From assembly GCA_047967505.1 (NCBI GenBank), contig CM106541.1: 64,000 nucleotides of DNA; one strand, written 5' to 3'. The DNA is from Dipteris shenzhenensis. Its lineage: Eukaryota; Polypodiophyta; Polypodiopsida; Gleicheniales. Of the stretch, positions 45,290-56,139 are shown piece after piece. The notes beneath the pieces are model-generated. The model searched no databases and was not told the DNA's origin. It saw nothing but the letters and a program-made list of their open reading frames with translations. Position 1 is the first letter of the stretch; every line of letters starts with the position of its first letter. Position numbers and translations under genes: made by a program.

Positions 45290-46113
45290 TCTTCTACCAC
45301 AAAGTTTGATCCTTCATTTGTTGATGGTGTTCTCTCTTCAACCAGATTTGTCATATTTTTCTTTTTCTCATTGAAAAACTTCTTTGAGTGATCGTTTTTG
45401 CCACAATAAAAGAAAGTGTTGATTTTATAACAATTCTTCTCAAGATGATTGTTTTTCCCACAATGCTCGCATGCCTTGTATCTGCTCTTTGATGAAAACT
45501 TTACTGCAAGTGCTTCTGTGTGTACTTACCCATTCTTGAAGTGTTCTTTCTTTCCTCCTCTTGTAAAGCACTGATGATGCCCTCTAGTGTGGGTTGGGGA
45601 AGATTTTTCAAAGTAGTCACAACATAATCATAGTCTTGAGGCACTCTTTAGGAGCATAGTCATAGCATCATCTTTAGTAACTGGAGAGTTAATTGAGGCC
45701 AATTGTGTCATAAGACTCCTCAAAGTATTAACATGAGCTGCAACATTGTCTCCATCCATCTTAAGTTCAAAGAACTTAATTCTCAAATTTAATTAGGAAG
45801 TATGAGAGCTAGCACCAAATAATACATCTAACTTATGCCATGCCTCATCTGAAATGTGATGCACATAATCATCTCCCAAACCTAATGCAATTATTGCATA
45901 AGATTTCTCTATCCTTTTTGCATCTGCAGGTGTAGAAGAAGAGTCAGTTGCCTTCCCTTTACCTTGGGTTGTGGTTGATTCACCTTCTTGAGAGGATTGA
46001 GTTCCTAACTTGACCAAGTCCCAAAAATTCTCTTTCATAAGCACAAACTTTATCTTCATTTGCCAAGTGTGAAAGCCTTGGCCATTGAACTTGTCAATTT
46101 TATAGGTAGCCAT
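45290..46113 (-). pseudogene. copia gag with zinc knuckle, pol missing
   Basis: The minus strand starts with ATG at 46113 (MATYKIDKFNGQGFHTWQMK), a typical copia gag opening. IIALGLGDDYVHHISDEAWH and, after one stop, FFELKMDGDNVAAHVNTLRS follow, then a CX2CX4HX4C knuckle CEHCGKNNHLEKNC (about 45440-45480) and a second worn copy, FYCGKNDHSKKF. Beyond this the sequence goes to a polypurine tract and LTR without protease, integrase, RT or RNase H. It is therefore a non-autonomous or internally deleted element. The 5' LTR is not visible to the right. Confidence 0.8.
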
Positions 46114-47100
46114 GAGAGGGTCTTACCTTTATCAGGCAGTGTCTACTCTCTTACAAAATGAATAATCTTGTTGAACAAAGAAATCTCCCTCACCATAAAA
46201 ATGTAGATTGCTAGAGATAAACTTAGAAAAGCCTAGTTGTTTAGCATATGCATACCCAGTTGGCTTCTCCCAAAGCTTCTTGGCCGAGGTCTTCTTTACC
46301 TTGAACTTTCACCTTCTTGTAGTCTTCTTCAAGTGCTTAGCATTGGAAGAACATTGAGAGCTTGGAATCTTTACAAGAGATTTGAATCTCAAACTGAAAT
46401 TGCATTCTCTGATCTATAGCTTGGCACCACTTCATACCTCAAACATCATCTTAGCATTTACTCGCATCAAATTTTCAAAAACTGTCAAAAATTCTTGCAA
46501 GGAAACAGAGTAACTTGGAGGCTTGAATTCTTACTCCACATATCTTCAGATCTGGGTCTTTGTAAGCTCGAATGAAGCCTTTATCCTAGAGAGTAAGCAC
46601 AACAGAGGAGGGGTGAAATAGTGCGCCACGTTGCCTATGAGAGTCTCACGAAAATCAACTGTTCTTTTATTGATTTCTCTGCAACCACTGGATTGAGTTG
46701 GTCGAACTGATCTTTCGGCTTGGAGAAGATTCCTCCAAGAAGTATTTTATGTACTTCATAGAAGTGAACTCCTCCCACTCCAAAATCACTTCTTTGAAAT
46801 ACATATCTAGATGATGATTGGCTCATGATTGGTATGTATTGGTCCATTTCCATAACGGTCAAGCTTGATAATATTTATTATATATAACACCTCTCTCAAT
46901 CGGAGGAGATAATTAGGGAGAAGTTCAAAATTCAATATGTCATCAGTCTCACCTATGTCAAATGTATCTAGATATATACTATTTTCTTTCGGGTTTAGTG
47001 TCACACCTATTTAGCTTTGATGGGAGGGAAATATGTTGTAGGGCATGGTATGAATTGCATGCAATTCATATTATAGGTACAAGGAACAACATAATGTTGG
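46114..47100. other. no gene supported
   Basis: Short frames without recognisable motifs on both strands. The 5' LTR expected for the copia gag is not found here. Confidence 0.45.
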
Positions 47101-49143
47101 ATGCACAAATGCCATGCAAAAGGGTGGGATCATGTGGAGATAGCAAGAGTTGTATTACGTGACTTTGTGAATAACAATGCTGAAAGGATGCTACATAAAA
47201 CTCAAACAACAATAGATGGCATGAGAGAAACACGATTTGTCATTCCAAACATGTACAAACAAGTGGACATAATGTATGAGATCTCTGACCATGAAAACGC
47301 TAGGGTACAAGGAGGTTCCAAAGTCAACCTTCAATAGAATTTGGAACACAAACTTCAAGCATGTCTCGGTTTCCCATAAAAGAACATTCTCGAAGTGTAG
47401 CCTTTGTAGTGCAATCAAGTTGAAATTTAGTGCTACTAAGATACCAACAGAACGTGAAAAGCTCTTTGTAGAGAGGAGGGTGCATATGAAACAACAAATG
47501 AGTTATCGGCGTGTATATTATTCATGGTGTTACAAATCAAAGGACCCTTAGCAAGTCTTATGCATCATAATGATAACATGGATCAATAGAAGAAAACCAT
47601 ACCGAGGCTCAAAGTTAGAACAAAAGATATCGATAAGTCATATCAGTTGCCAGTATCACTGATTGGAACGCTAACACATGGACATGGACAAGAAACATAT
47701 GGACATTTTTCACTTGGTCTTTGGCCCGCATACCCAAACTTTACCATGGGATCATTCGCATGGTGTTTTCATAACTTGGAAAGAGAAGATAAGAATGAGT
47801 ATGGTGATCTTGTACACAGTTCTTCAAATACTTCAAGCCAGCTCCTAAATTGTGTAACCTCGAGGACAGCCATGGATATCCATCTATCAATGGATGGAAA
47901 GTCAAATCCTTATGCTCAACAAGTGCTTGCAAGCACATATAACACATCCACTACAACTTTCAAAAATCTTCCACCTTGCCTCTTGTTGCAATTAGACAAT
48001 TGTGGATCGGAGAACAAAAACAGATATGTTTTTTCATACCTATCTTTACTGGTGGCTAGGTGGGTTTTCTAATTGATAGATATGGGGTCCTTAATGGTTG
48101 GTCAAACCCATGAAGATATTGATGCATTGTTTAGCCATTTTTCAGAGGAGTTGAGGACAAGTCATTCTCTCACTCTAGCACATCCTTCAACGAGTGCACA
48201 AGCTCAAGGCCTACCCCTTTTATGATGACAGAGGTTCCAGACTTTAGGGTTTTATTGATGGTTACTTATGTGAAGGCCAAGATAAACTTATTGGGAATTC
48301 AAAGCCACTGCATTTTCATTTTTTCATGCAAGATAACATTCCAATAATGCAGTACAAAATGAATCACATGCAAGATCATTGGATGCCAAAGGGTGGTGGC
48401 ATAGAGTTGTGGAAAAGAGATACTCTTGGAAAACCTTTGTTGCCAGTTGGGGACCCAACAATGCTTCCAATGTGTGAGTACTTAAAAGATAGTACTCAAG
48501 TGGTGAATGTCATAAAGGACTATATAAAATATTGGAACAAGCATCGCATTGACAAAGGCTCACTAGATCCTTATTCTATATACATTACGCTAGTGATACA
48601 GTATTGGGAAAACATGATCAATGCATTGTCAGAATTTGCATCAACTATGCAAAGTCAAGATATATGTACAGGCTTTTGGCCACAGACAACACATGTAGTA
48701 GAACACTGAAAATGAAGATTTCATGGGTTTAAAGGCACTAGAAGACCACTACTACGGTCCACAACGTAACAAGCCAAAAGATACATTCCAACCTCTTATG
48801 GATGTAAAAAAGAGTGACTTTGATCTTGTGAGGCCAAGTAACAATATATATCCAATTTGGTTGGGCAAACATTCAAGCCAACACTTCCTCTAAAGAATAC
48901 AACATGGTATTGATACAGTATTGGGCACCATGTTCCTGTAAGAAGAATGCAAGTGAGGAAGAAGTGTATGCAAATTGTTGGGAGAAATTTTGGATGTGCA
49001 ATGACAAAGATCCTACACGTTGGGAGCAAGCAAACTCAATAGTATGGAGTTGGACACCGAAAGGAGGGAAGAAGCCCAAGAAGATAAAAATTCCACCCAC
49101 CGTGCATGAGAAAGCAGAAGCAGGCCTCGATCAAGGAGTGTAG
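47101..49143 (+). pseudogene. DUF7869-type protein, transposase-like, broken
   Basis: Several frames join into a protein resembling the DUF7869 family of plants and animals. In order: STFNRIWNTNFKHVSVSHKR with a Cys pair, FSKCSLCSAIKLKF (about 47335-47420); LIGTLTHGHGQETYGHF; PPCLLLQLDNCGSENKNRYV (about 47980), the hallmark LDNC-x-x-ENKN block; then GSLMVGQTHEDIDALFSHFS (about 48090). The second half has KDYIKYWNKHRIDKGSLDPY. A final 79-codon frame, 48904-49143, ends TVHEKAEAGLDQGV. The D-N-x-E-N and H-x-x-D-D/I-D residues suggest a DDE-like nuclease ancestry, but this is inference. At least five frame breaks are present. Confidence 0.68.
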
Positions 49144-49740
49144 ATTGAGCTAATACTCAATGGTCTTAAGGTTATGTTTTGTTTAAATATTGGCTTGTAT
49201 TGAGTAGTTCAGCTCATTGTCTTCCTATTGGTTGAATGCATAAAAATTACCATTAACAATGTCATGATGATGATAACAAGATTAGCTTCACTTAGGTCAT
49301 TGCTTTAAACAAATGGCATTTATATTTTTTACACCACCAACTATTACATAAATTTGAACTGATATTTTAACTAAGTTAACTCTCTTGTATGGCGTTGCAA
49401 TGTTAAATTTGAGGTTTTCATTGTGCATTGGAATGTTTTTCAAGTTTTCACTGCTATCAAATACTAAATAATTTAAGGTGAGTTACTATAGGTGGCTTGT
49501 GCAATCATGTTGCAATTGAACAAGATTTTTGAGTTTACATTCCCAAAATTAATGAAACAATGGACACAACAACAAACCAAAGATCCACAGTGTGACTATG
49601 TATGAAATAAGAGATCCATTGTGGTTAAGCCAAGATGAAGATGGGTTAGAAAGATGAGAAGAGTATGAGGAAGGGATACAAAAATGGGAGAGTGTAAGGT
49701 TCTCTCTCCCAATTTCATTTTCCCAAAATATCGGTATTTT
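49144..49740. other. AT-rich gene-free stretch
   Basis: About 600 bp with no motif on either strand, between the DUF7869-type remnant and the phosphatase fragment. Confidence 0.5.
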
Positions 49741-49742
49741 TC

Positions 49743-50144
49743 CAAAATTGCGAATACGGTGTTAGAACATGGATTGTGCTTCGAAATGGATGTATTCAAT
49801 TCTTGGATCGATTGTTTGAGCACTTTCATGTGTGCCTATGGTCAACTGTGTTAATTAACAATGTAAATAACATGGTTCATTTGATGGAGAAGCTTGCAGA
49901 GAAACAATTTCCATAGTACAAAATTATGGGGCAAGATCAATGCTACAAACCACTTATAGAGATATTATATAGACCAGACAAGCCAAGCGTTCAATGCATG
50001 TTTAAGCCCTTGCTTGCCATTTGGGCAAATATTAAAGAGTTTAATCCTAGTAACACCTTGCTTATTGATGATTGTCCATTTCAGGGGTGTGTAACACCTT
50101 TTGAATCAATCCGTATAGCATTAGTGAAGATATTGAAGATATAA
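49743..50144 (+). pseudogene. fragment of an FCP1/NIF-type (HAD) phosphatase domain
   Basis: One frame reads GCIQFLDRLFEHFHVCLWST, then after a TAG at 49914-49916 IMGQDQCYKPLIEIL, KPLLAIWANIKEFNPSNTLL and IDDCPFQGCVTP. This matches the NIF/FCP1 catalytic domain of plant FCP1-like phosphatases: R-P-x-x-x-x-F-L, the F-x-V-x-x-W-S-T strand, the DQ-C insert, and the late L-I-D-D-x-P-x-x motif. The N-terminal DxDxT motif with the nucleophile Asp is not visible upstream. The absence of introns over 130 codons and the transposon surroundings suggest a captured or retroposed gene piece. Confidence 0.7.
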
Positions 50145-50244
50145 GTCATTCGATTCTCCAAGTGCATGCTCCAAAATTCCAGTCTCATTTGCAAAACCAA
50201 ATTACGATCTACAATAATCTGGCAACACTTTAACTTACAAAAAT

Positions 50245-50961
50245 CTATAAGTGGACTATAAGTGCCGCTTGTTGAACATTTTCATACATGCCCTTCTTCA
50301 AATGGCATTCAATTTCCTCTCTAGGCTTGCGATTGATCATATGGTATTTTCTTTTTGTGCAAAGTGGTTCGACATTTAGGCAAGTACTACCACTCCCATC
50401 TCGTGCTTTGGAATTTTCCAACCAATCATCCATGTAGCTTTCACAGACTAAGGGTTGTAACAATGAGCCATCCTCAAATGTGATCTGATCTATAAGCCAT
50501 GTCTCTAGCACTGTAATAGAAACTTTAACCTTTTCATTGTTCAAGCTCTCTGAGTGTGGTACATTACATTCCACTATCACTCCTACATCATTTTCACCTA
50601 ACTCTTGGAAGTTTACAACCTCATATGGTTGTACTAGAAACACTACCCCTGTTTCAGGCCTTTGTGTCTTATCCTTTGCCCATAGAAGGACTTTTTGCTC
50701 TCTCCATGTCTCCCGTACATCATATCCATCTGATCTGCTAAGTTGCATACTGATATTATGTACACGCATGTCGACCTCCTTTGCAATGCTATTTTTATCA
50801 TAGATCTTTAAGTCTTTCCTGTCCCACCTAATAGTGCTTCCCATTGCATCTCTAAGTTTGCATGTATCCATTTTTGGAAAAGGAAGTTCAATGTCTTCAT
50901 CAAAACAAACATTGACTGACACAGATACACATGAAGACCCAATTTGCACACCCTCACACAA
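50245..50961 (-). CDS. 238-codon open frame, DUF8039-like, possibly transposon-derived
   Basis: An uninterrupted minus-strand frame beginning at a Leu codon (an upstream part in the same frame reads HDIVFNNDAGG). Its first 60 residues, with SSCVSVSVNVCFDEDIELPF and LRDAMGSTIRWDRKDLKI, resemble the DUF8039 domain associated with plant transposon-type proteins, where an L-P-x-P segment precedes a G-x-x-I-x-W strand. The middle is acidic with WREQKVLLWAKDKTQRPETG; the end is basic (KPREEIECHLKKG). No catalytic motif is seen. The intact frame in so decayed a region is noteworthy. Family assignment is tentative; no start Met is fixed. Confidence 0.45.
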   Translation of the reverse strand: MCEGVQIGSSCVSVSVNVCFDEDIELPFPKMDTCKLRDAMGSTIRWDRKDLKIYDKNSIAKEVDMRVHNISMQLSRSDGYDVRETWREQKVLLWAKDKTQRPETGVVFLVQPYEVVNFQELGENDVGVIVECNVPHSESLNNEKVKVSITVLETWLIDQITFEDGSLLQPLVCESYMDDWLENSKARDGSGSTCLNVEPLCTKRKYHMINRKPREEIECHLKKGMYENVQQAALIVHL

Positions 50962-51090
50962 GCCACCTGCATCATTGTTGAATACTATATCGTGTGCACA
51001 TCTCTCTTCTCTCTCTCTCTCTATGCCTACAGAATCTTCATGTGTCCAGTATCATCATCTTATATAATCCATCTCTCTCTCCCCTCCTAT

Positions 51091-51578
51091 CACACGAGGT
51101 CAACCAGGTTATCCGTGAGGATCTACTATAGCTACACACATTCCAGACTTGGTTGGGCCCAAGTGATCTTCTAGTGAAGTTGGGCTTGAAGCTAGGCTTC
51201 TACAGAGATCACTTCTTACATATCATAGCGGAGGGTTTCATTGATCCACCAGGGTACACGCAGATTCACCTACCCCACTTGCTGAGGATCTCCCTTAGGC
51301 AGTTCTAGGTCTCTTCATACAAACTTCATATCGAGAGCGGCCAAGTAGAGCGGTTACTTAGAGAGAGGTGCATATGCACACTGTGTGACATGCAGGAGGT
51401 TGAGACAGAGGAGAATTTCATCTTCAGGTGTCCTGTTTACTATGAGATTCGAGGGTGTTTCTACTGTCTCTTCAGAGATAGTTATGGGATGTTGGCCCCT
51501 GTCCTCTCCTACCTAGACCATCGATGTTTGGTTGGTTTCATTCATGAGATGCTCAGACACTGCGATAGATTACTCTGA
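51091..51578 (+). pseudogene. C-terminal part of another LINE lineage
   Basis: One frame, with two TAG stops, reads FQTWLGPSDLLVKLGLKLGF, then LPHLLRISLRQF and VSSYKLHIESGQVERLLRER, followed by the zinc element CICTLCDMQEVETEENFIFR-CP. The order R-F-x-x-S-S-x-x-L-x-I-E-x-G-x-x-x-R, then C-x-x-C-x-x-x-x-x-E-x-E-x-H/N-F-x-x-x-C, is the tail of non-LTR reverse transcriptases different from the plant L1-type copies in this window. The frame ends at 51576-51578. The RT itself is absent. The local base composition is richer in GC than the flank. Confidence 0.65.
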
Positions 51579-53140
51579 GCACGGAGACAGGAGTTGACTT
51601 CTCCCTCGACTGATACCTCTCAGAGCTCTATCACAAAGTTCTTTCAGCTAGATCTCATAGACCCCCATGAGGTGAGACCTTGACATGACCATGAACTGGA
51701 GCCTATGACCCGACAGCTCAGACAGCGGCTTGACTCACAGATCATACTTGGGGACATCCCCTCCTTGTTTAGGGTCGGCGGAGCCTGACTGATAGGGGTC
51801 ACAGTGGCCTTGGTTAGACACAGAGCTACGACCAGGAGATGTACCAGGATTGCACCCTTGAGGGGGTGACATCATTCTATTGCTGATCTCATGCCTCCAC
51901 TTCCATAGCCTCATCCATCCTGATGTCCTGCTGCTATTGCTGCGATGATGATGATAATGGTTATGATGATGTCAACGATGATACTGAGATTGATATATAT
52001 AGTCGGGATAGTCCTTTAGCACACAATAGTCTTTAATCTTTTTTGTTTAATTGTTCCTTATTTTAAATGTTTTGAAAATCCTCAATTATATAAAAATAAC
52101 TCTTTGTCTATCTCGCATTAACTATCATTTTATCCCCCCTTTAACTAAAATTTGTATTCTTTATTAAAAATTTATAAGGGTCCCGTATATAACCTTCATG
52201 TCCCATCCTTAATCTTTGTCTTTCTTTGTCTTGCATACATTCTTTTTATTTTGCAAAAAATTGTCAATTATGTATTCATCTAAAGATTATTCATTGTTTA
52301 ATTGCTTGTATCATTCCTACAAAATATTGCTTATATTTTCTTCAATTGTATCATTCAATTACATTCTTAAATACATTAAATTATAGAGCAAAAACCTTGG
52401 TTTCTTTTTTTCTTATTAACACCCTTATTTCTTAGACTCTGGTAAACATGGGTTTTAATTTTGTTGGTGAATTCCCATGGGTGAGGATTACCCCCTTGTT
52501 TTAAGGAAGGGTACCCCTTGTGGATTCTCTTTGTAATTCAAGCTTCCAATTTTTTACCTCTCTACTTTAATTTTTTCCTTAATTAAACTTTAATGGGAGT
52601 GGATTACCCCTAGCTTTAATTTGATTAAATTAGTTGGCCCTTAGTTACCACTCAAGGATGAGGATTACCCCCCTTAGGATGTTTCTTCACTTTCTCAAAA
52701 TTATTTAAAATGTAAACCCCCATTCTTTTCTTACATTCCTTTAAAGCTCATTTTTTAGAATTTCGAAAGGTCTGTTCATGTTCTTTGGTAAAGCGATGAC
52801 CAAGCCAGGGGACACATGCATTGAACTTCATTGTTCTAACAACTGGTTGCAAGTTTGAATGGTGGTAGTAGGTAAGTAGACCCTGACCTTGGAGCCTGGA
52901 CTAGTTGACAGATTCGACACTTTTGTACTAATTCTTCACTTAAAGTTTGCAAACTCAATATAAAGGAAAAATTTTATTGCCAATCCTCTTGCTTTTCTTA
53001 CCAAATTTTTGGACTGCAATATTGTTAAAGGTTACTTCAATTTAGTTTTCTTTAGAAATCTCAATCCATTGCTTTTTATAATTATCCAAATGATTGAATT
53101 AATTGTATGGTTCATTTATTGATGGGATTATTAAATCTAC
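51579..53140. other. AT-rich gene-free stretch
   Basis: No gene recognised. A (GAT)n-like patch lies at 51940-51970. Three GGATTACCCC words occur at 52485, 52611 and 52662 in otherwise AT-rich DNA. Confidence 0.5.
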
Positions 53141-53190
53141 ACACACACACACACACATGTGCATGCACGCATGCACGCACACACACAATG
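53141..53190. repeat. alternating purine-pyrimidine microsatellite
   Basis: (AC)n followed by GTGCATGCACGCATGCACGC and (AC)n again. The 50 bases are strictly alternating purine and pyrimidine, a composition known to favour Z-DNA. Confidence 0.92.
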
Positions 53191-53712
53191 GAGGCAAAGT
53201 TGATGGTTAAGGTCTAAAGATTTAGCAATTGGATAAGCCCATAAAATGAGGATAGCTGGTTGGTAGGTGAAATTTTAAAAGGTGATGTAACATGTCACAT
53301 ATTGAATTTTATCTTTTGATGGTACAATGACATGGATAAAGAGCCTTTTATAAGAAGAGAAATGGAAAAGGTTGCTATAAATTTAAGATTTGATCATACA
53401 AGTTAAGTGGAAAAGTTTGTCATATGATATTGGAGGTGAGAATTGAGATAACTTTATGAGGACAAAGTGGAAGTAAAAAATGGATATGGAGAAATCAAAA
53501 TGGAAGAATAGTGTAAAGAGTAACTAGTTCCTATAATCGACAAGCCAAAAAGAAGGACTCATTGCTACACTTTTTAGACATTTCGCATTGTTAAGTACCT
53601 AAAGGACTTTTGTCAAATTAGAGTAATGTGCACAAAATCATGAGGGGTGATGGTGGGAACCTTCCAATATGTGTGAAATATACATTAAGACGTTGCCACT
53701 ACATTGTGGATT

Positions 53713-54491
53713 CCTTTCTATGTGAGCTTATGATGGACCTTGTAACACAAGGTAGAGGTCCATGATGCACTTGGCGTAACTAGGATAGGTAGTTGTCAAC
53801 GAAGCTTCTAAGGCAAGATTTATGGTTGGCAAACAAGTAGCAATCCAACACAGGTCCATGTGGCCTCAATGATGATTTTAAATGTGTTGTTGTGGGAGAT
53901 CACAACAATGCCATGTTGATAGGATGTAAGTAGATCCTAAGAAGCAACTTTGGGCATTCAACTTGCTAGAATATATTTGATTTGAATGTATAAAATGACT
54001 ATAAGACAATTAGGTGATGTGACTCGATTATCAACACTTTTCCTTTGCTTACACTATAAATTGTGGATTGGGAACCTTCATAAGTGCATAGGTAGACCAA
54101 GGATAGGGAGCATGACACTATGAAACGGTGCCATGGAGGACCTTTCTATGTGAGCTTATGATGGACCTTGTAACACAAAGTAGAGGTCCATGGCGCACTT
54201 GGTGTAACTAGGATAGGAAGTTGTCAACGAAGCTTCTAAGGCAAGATTTATGGTTGGCAAACAAGTAGCAATCCAACGTAGGTCCATGTGTCCTCAATGA
54301 TGATTTTAAATGTGTTTTTGTGGGAGATCACAACAATGCCATGTTGATAGGATGTAAGTAGATCCTAAGAAGCAACTTTGGGCATTCAACTTGCTAGAAT
54401 ATATTTGATCTGAATGTATAAAATGACTATAAAAAAATTAGGTGATGTGACTCAATTATCAACATTTTTCTTTTGCTTACACTCTAAATTG
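53713..54491. repeat. 350-bp direct duplication, 428-bp period
   Basis: Blocks starting CCTTTCTATGTGAGC at 53713 and 54141 are nearly identical for about 350 bp (for example GGCAAGATTTATGGTTGGCA and TGTTGATAGGATGTAAGTAG in both). Differences are single bases. No frame is supported. Confidence 0.93.
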
Positions 54492-55340
54492 CTCGGCATC
54501 TGTACTAGGAAGGTTGTGGTATTGCTATGGTAATGGTGGAGGGCTATTGCCTTGAGATTGTGTAAGTAATGGGCACAAGGTTGTGATCCCACACGTTTTG
54601 CGATGACAGTGTGTCATCACACTGTGTGCATCCTTACACAATGATGCCGTGTTGATAAAGCATAGTTTTCCTCCATGAGGTGTTTGCTATTAGCTCACCA
54701 ATTAATGGGGAAAGGTATAGCATAGCTCGTCGATGAATTGGGGGTGGAGAGGAGAGGTGTTGTTTTCATTTTTCTTGATCTATTGGATTTGTTGGATGAA
54801 GGAGCTCATCCACATGCCACCACACACCCATTGGCATTATGCCCCATTATGGGTTCCCCTGTGCCTACCATGATAGCTTGAGGATAGCTCAGGTGGTGAT
54901 TCATTCACTTGCCTCGACGTATCAAGTTTCAATGTTTACACGAACGGGGGGGCATTTTCTATGCACGGTTTCTCCAGGAGGAAGTGATGTGAGAGCTGAA
55001 TTCATTTAATTGATTTGAAGATAAGTGCCAATGGTGAAGGGTGGGAGACGTTGGAGAGCTATCTCAAACAGAGCACTTAAGGCTAGAGATACACTTGACA
55101 ACGTTGCAAAGCTATACACTTGACAGCCTTGCAAAGCCTTGAGGGGAAAGGTGAGGGCATAAAATATCCTTATTGTCCGTTTAGGTGAGGGGGCGACAAG
55201 TGTAGTCTTTTCCGTTACCCCAAGTGTCGTTTGCTTCACATTTTTCTAACAATATACATATCCTCGGCAGCCTTAAATACGTAGTCCCATCGTCCTTACC
55301 ATTATCCTTCATCGTACCCTCCACCGTTCTTTCCCACTTC
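54492..55340. other. no gene; upstream region of the HIPP gene
   Basis: No supported frame. A duplicated word, CTTGACAACGTTGCAAAGC / CTTGACAGCCTTGCAAAGC, lies at about 55091-55138. The part closest to the HIPP gene may hold its promoter. Confidence 0.45.
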
Positions 55341-55341
55341 C

Positions 55342-55348
55342 TATATAT
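55342..55348 (+). promoter_or_regulatory. TATA box of the HIPP gene
   Basis: TATATAT in CTATATATC, about 105 bp before the proposed start codon at 55448, would place the transcript start near 55375 and leave a leader of about 70 nt. Confidence 0.5.
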
Positions 55349-55447
55349 CTGCTTCGACGTGTACACTAGCCTCTCGGACTCGCTCCCCAGCTTCTCCATC
55401 CCAGCCACCCTCCTCCGTCGAACTTACGAATCCTTTCGAATATTTTC

Positions 55448-56139
55448 ATGGCTGAGGTTACCACCCACCCTCTGATCTTTAGCTCTAGCCTCTTGTTAAT
55501 TCACACTTTGACATCAGAGTCCGAAAAATAATTCAGTTTCTCATGTCGTCGTTGTCGTCTTCTTCTTCTTCTTCCTGTGATTGCCATAAAGGCAATTGAA
55601 TTCCGAGTGCACATGGACTGTCCCGGCTGTGAACGCACTGTCCGGAAGGCGCTCTCCCGACTCAAGGGTATGACGCTGTTTTCTTCTTGCGATCGCTGCA
55701 TAACCTAGGGATTCTAGCATGAAAACGATCGTCGACGGTTGTCTAATTTTCATTAGAGGTTTGCCCGTTGAGTACCTTGACAGACAGATTCATATATTCT
55801 ATGGAAGCAGGCATAGATTCCGTCGAGATTGACAGAGATCAGCAGAAGGTGACCGTTATTGGATACGTAGACAAGTACAAAGTTTTGAGGAGATTGAGAA
55901 GGACAGGGAAAAGGGTGGAATTCTGGCCGTATCCAGACGAGCTGGAAAGTCACCTAACACCTTACAGTTACTACAGCGGCGATCCTTTTCCAGAAACGTA
56001 TGGAAGCAGCTACAACTACAGAAAGCACGGATACAGCGATACGTACGGCTACAGTTACGGAAGATACAATCCTCATCCAGATGATAAGATACAGGAAGTC
56101 TTCAGTGACGAAAATCCAAACAGCTGCTCCGTTATGTAG
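55448..56139 (+). CDS. heavy-metal-associated isoprenylated plant protein (HIPP)
   Basis: Three coding exons are proposed: 55448-55456, 55592-55667 and 55811-56139, 414 bases in all, giving 137 residues and TAG. Introns 55457-55591 and 55668-55810 are GT-AG; the first ends in a TTC-rich pyrimidine tract. The protein has one HMA domain: IEFRVHMDCPGCERTVRKAL holds the metal-binding MxCxxC, and VEIDRDQQKVTVIGYVD completes the ferredoxin-like fold. TGKRVEFWPYPDELE is the conserved end of the domain in this family. A Tyr/Gly/Ser-rich linker leads to a C-terminal CSVM, a CaaX box for prenylation. Such proteins bind metals and attach to membranes. The first 9-bp exon is inferred; a start at Met 55613 would cut off the first strand. 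The second intron joins codons cleanly (K-G-I). Confidence 0.82.

Noticed and set aside
55543-55599. ATG with Ser run as the HIPP start
   Set aside because: It is out of frame with the HMA domain and ends at TGA; the TCT run fits better as the pyrimidine tract of an intron.
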